Part shown: positions 31,554 to 33,687 of the stretch, piece after piece
Layout of the letters: the number at the start of each line of letters is the position of its first letter
How positions within the stretch are numbered: position 1 is the stretch's first letter
From: Pelagicoccus sp. SDUM812003
GTDB lineage: Bacteria; Verrucomicrobiota; Verrucomicrobiia; Opitutales; Opitutaceae
Assembly (NCBI RefSeq): GCF_031127815.1
Contig: NZ_JARXHY010000026.1
Location: forward strand, 1-33,687
Direction: 5' to 3'
DNA length: 33,687 nucleotides
Translations under genes and position numbers: made by a program
Notes under the pieces: model-generated
The model's database searches: none
The model's input: the letters and a program-made list of their open reading frames with translations, nothing else
What the model was told of the DNA's origin: nothing

Positions 31554-33074
31554 TTAAACGATGCGCCGCAACGCCTGCGGCGAAACCTCCTTGGCGTGCC
31601 GTAGCGATGTCTCGCCCTCCAGCACCGCCGTTCGAAACGCCTGCCGCTTCTCCTCGTCCGCGAAATCGAAGCCGATCAAGACTCGCCCCACGCGCTCGCC
31701 GGTGTAGCTGTAGTTGAAGTAGACGATGCTGGCCTCTCGCGAGTGCCCTTGCAGAAACTCCTTCAAGGCGCCAGCCCGTTCCGGAAACTCGATGCGGATG
31801 AACACCGGACGTTCCAGCAGACGAGGATCGAACTGGATCATGCGAAACTCCACATCCTCCTGCCCGGTGACCTCTTCGAACGCGATGCCCAGCGTACGTA
31901 AATCCTTTTCGAAAACTGAAATCTCCTCCGGCATGGCATCGATGCCGATCACCGGGGTAGCTTGCTTCCCGGCCACCATGCCATGCTGAAACTCGATGAT
32001 GTTCACCGCGTCGGGAAAACGCTCCAGCAAATCGAGCAAACTGCCCGGCCGCTCCTCGATCGTGAAGCGGTAGTACTTGCGATGGGCTGAACCGATGCCA
32101 GCGTGACGCACGATCCAAGCGAGCTGACCGAAATCCATATTTCCGCCACACACGATGGTCAGCACCCGCTTGCCTCGGCAAGCTTGACGCTCCTTCATCC
32201 AAGCCGCCAGACCCATGGCCCCCGCCGGCTCAGGAATCACCCTTCGCTGCTCCCAAAGCAGCTGGATCGCCGCGCAAACCTCTTCGTTGGTCACGGTGAT
32301 GAAGCGATCGACAAGCTGGGCGCAGAAGTGGCTGGTCAAATCTCCCGCCCGCTTGACCGCAGTCCCATCGCAAAAGACGTCCACGTAGTCCAGCGTCACC
32401 GGACCTCCGTTTGCCACCGCGGCCGCCATGGAAGCCTGCTCCACCCCTTCCACGCCCACCACTTCGATTTCCGGATAGTAGCGCTTGAGCCAACAGGCCA
32501 CACCGGCCGCCATGCCGCCGCCGCCGATCTGCAGGTAGACCCGGTCGAAACCGCCTTGGCCCGACATCACCACCTCATCAGCCAAGGTGCCTTGCCCCGC
32601 CATCACCGCCAAGTCGTCGTAGGGATGGATGTAGGCTCGGCTTGCCTCGCGGGAAACCCGTTTGGCCTCCTCGGAGGCCGCATCGTAGGAATCCCCCACC
32701 AGCTTGACCACCACGCTGCGCCCGCCGATGGAGCGCACCGCGTTCTGCTTCATCATAGGGGTGGACCGGGGCATGAAGATGGTCGCCGTGGTGCCGAGCT
32801 TTCGAGCCGCGAGGGCCACGCCTTGAGCATGGTTTCCCGCCGAGGCGCAAACCACGCCGCGCTCCAGTTCCTGAGGGCTAAGCAGTTTCATGCGGTTGTA
32901 AGCCCCACGCCACTTGTAGGCGTGGATGGGGGAAAGGTCCTCCCGCTTCACGTACACCGCCTCGTCCGCATCCAGATCAAGAGCTTCAAGCGGCGTCGCC
33001 CCAGCCGCTTCATAGACGCGTTGGCGAGCGGCGAGCGTTTCATTGAAAAGGTCGTCGAGGGTGGGAATGGGCAT
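31554..33074 (-). CDS. ilvA: Biosynthetic threonine ammonia-lyase (threonine dehydratase)
   Basis: PLP enzyme that deaminates threonine to 2-oxobutanoate, the committed step to isoleucine. The PLP lysine is K54 in HAYKWRGAYN; SAGNHAQG (77-84) and the glycine loop GGGGMAAG (about 187-194) hold the cofactor phosphate. The C-terminal ~180 residues form the regulatory region with two ACT-like subdomains (YYRFTIEERPGSLLDLLERF and VFIRIEFPERAGALKEFLQG), so the 506-residue protein is the long allosteric form inhibited by isoleucine, not the short catabolic one. It is probably transcribed with the downstream DNA methyltransferase (15-bp gap). This is a housekeeping gene marking the edge of the accessory region. 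Confidence 0.95.
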   Translation of the reverse strand: MPIPTLDDLFNETLAARQRVYEAAGATPLEALDLDADEAVYVKREDLSPIHAYKWRGAYNRMKLLSPQELERGVVCASAGNHAQGVALAARKLGTTATIFMPRSTPMMKQNAVRSIGGRSVVVKLVGDSYDAASEEAKRVSREASRAYIHPYDDLAVMAGQGTLADEVVMSGQGGFDRVYLQIGGGGMAAGVACWLKRYYPEIEVVGVEGVEQASMAAAVANGGPVTLDYVDVFCDGTAVKRAGDLTSHFCAQLVDRFITVTNEEVCAAIQLLWEQRRVIPEPAGAMGLAAWMKERQACRGKRVLTIVCGGNMDFGQLAWIVRHAGIGSAHRKYYRFTIEERPGSLLDLLERFPDAVNIIEFQHGMVAGKQATPVIGIDAMPEEISVFEKDLRTLGIAFEEVTGQEDVEFRMIQFDPRLLERPVFIRIEFPERAGALKEFLQGHSREASIVYFNYSYTGERVGRVLIGFDFADEEKRQAFRTAVLEGETSLRHAKEVSPQALRRIV

Positions 33075-33092
33075 GCGGAGGGAAGATCGAAA

Positions 33093-33275
33093 TCAGGAAT
33101 AGAAGGACCCCCAGATGCTCATGAAAAGCACCGTGCCAAACCAAGCGGAAATCGTAGCGAAGACACCGACCTGCGGAACGAAGAGGAAAAGGGCCGCCGC
33201 AAAGAGGGTCGCTACGATGACGGGTAGGATCACAACCTTCAATAGATTGCGCTTCGGGGGTTCGTCTTCGTCCAT
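33093..33275 (-). CDS. Small two-helix membrane protein
   Basis: A 60-residue hypothetical protein with a charged start (MDEDEPPKRN) and two predicted membrane helices (about 11-32, LLKVVILPVIVATLFAAALFLF, and 37-57). It is placed 18 bp upstream of ilvA on the same strand, so it may lead the ilvA transcript. ATG 33275 is preferred because the frame upstream (to 33365) is not hydrophobic and has no coding character. No known family is recognised. Confidence 0.6.
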   Translation of the reverse strand: MDEDEPPKRNLLKVVILPVIVATLFAAALFLFVPQVGVFATISAWFGTVLFMSIWGSFYS

Positions 33276-33687
33276 GCGAGCAGACGCTAGCTGCAAAATC
33301 CGAAATCCAAAGCTCAAAAAGCGGGAATCTTCCAACGCGACGGTCGCCATGGAGGGCAAGGCCAAAAGGTGGAGCGGGACCTCCGGGCACGCTCGTAGGT
33401 CGCATCCCTGTGCTCGCGCTGGAAAACGCGAGCCCAGAGGTCTCGCGCCACCCTGGGACCTCGCACGCCCTCGCCTTCAATCCCCGAACAACTTCTCGAT
33501 CTCTTGACGGTCGCGCTCGGTAGGGCGGCCGAGATGGACGTCGCTTTCATCCCTTTGCCCACCGGGACGGCGGACTCTACCACGCGAAACGGGGCCACTA
33601 CCCCAGCGGCCAATAGAAACAGAACGCGTCGGGACGCCGCGTCCCACCTAGTCGCGCCCAACCCCTAACTCTCCTTGTGGCCCGAAT
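33276..33687. other. Repeat-rich window end with a possible gene-tail fragment
   Basis: About 410 bp without a clear gene. A 15-bp near-palindrome GGGACGC-C-GCGTCCC lies at 33631-33645 and GC-rich segments around 33370-33470 look repetitive. On the minus strand, a frame ending at about 33480 finishes in HLGRPTERDRQEIEKLFGD, which resembles the GRPTKRDRR-type tail of Hsp15-like S4-domain proteins, but the frame has a stop at about 33650 and no S4 domain. It may be a broken or window-truncated gene tail. Confidence 0.35.

Noticed and set aside
32103-33227. 374-codon + strand frame opposite ilvA
   Set aside because: His/Arg-rich shadow of ilvA in a GC-rich region. No domain.
1-33687. tRNA or rRNA genes
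   Set aside because: No cloverleaf with a GTTC/GATTC T-arm or conserved rRNA segment was noticed on either strand by eye.

Overview
The window looks like a chromosomal segment of a Verrucomicrobiota bacterium, most likely class Opitutia/Opitutales. Support comes from a small secreted protein ending in a VPDSG-type C-terminal sorting signal (29575-30216), surface-polysaccharide genes with short A/T-rich and TTCGCG-type intergenic repeats, and a four-helix-bundle (23S-IVS type) ORF in an intergenic space. This is inference; no rRNA or other definitive marker is present. Most genes lack a recognisable Shine-Dalgarno sequence.

1-10.2 kb (+ strand): polysaccharide biosynthesis. Two GT4 glycosyltransferases and an SDR epimerase come first, then a G-poor, A/C-rich block with a GT10 (alpha-1,3/4-fucosyltransferase type) and a GT11 (alpha-1,2-fucosyltransferase type) enzyme, a SAM methyltransferase and a GT2. 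At 8.2 kb the base composition changes and a UDP-glucuronate 4-epimerase-like gene and a WecA/WbpL-type initiating sugar-phosphate transferase follow. A consensus sigma70 promoter sequence lies exactly on this boundary, abutting the epimerase start codon.

10.3-18.4 kb (+): an AAA/DUF234 ATPase with a nuclease-like tail, a Wzi-like outer-membrane barrel, a VapBC toxin-antitoxin pair, a large SLBB (Wza-like) export protein, a four-helix-bundle gene flanked by inverted repeats, and a Wzz-like chain-length protein. This part is rich in short interspersed and heptanucleotide repeats. It also carries a remnant of a second wzi-like 3' end. No Wzx flippase, Wzy polymerase or Wzc kinase domain is visible.

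18.6-21.7 kb (-): an uncharacterised nucleotidyltransferase (NTP_transf_5 type) and a FlaA1/PglF/WbpM-type sugar-nucleotide dehydratase.

22.2-28.4 kb (+): the most interesting part, a compact lasso-peptide-like gene cluster. It encodes an HPr-kinase-like protein, a sulfotransferase, a PqqD-like B1 protein, an unlisted 52-residue precursor (24321-24479), a lasso cyclase (asparagine-synthetase-like), an Asp/Asn beta-hydroxylase-like enzyme, and a fusion of a GT8-like glycosyltransferase with a sulfotransferase. The predicted core is SGPLINISEDAFYRPS, with Ser1 and a Glu9 ring acceptor, and a C-terminal Ser that could be the kinase target. The leader protease B2 and an exporter are not in the window.

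28.6-33.7 kb (-): a protein of unknown function with a Cys cluster, the VPDSG-CTERM protein with a terminator, an orphan C5-cytosine DNA methyltransferase 15 bp downstream of biosynthetic threonine dehydratase (ilvA), a 60-residue membrane protein, and a repeat-rich window end.
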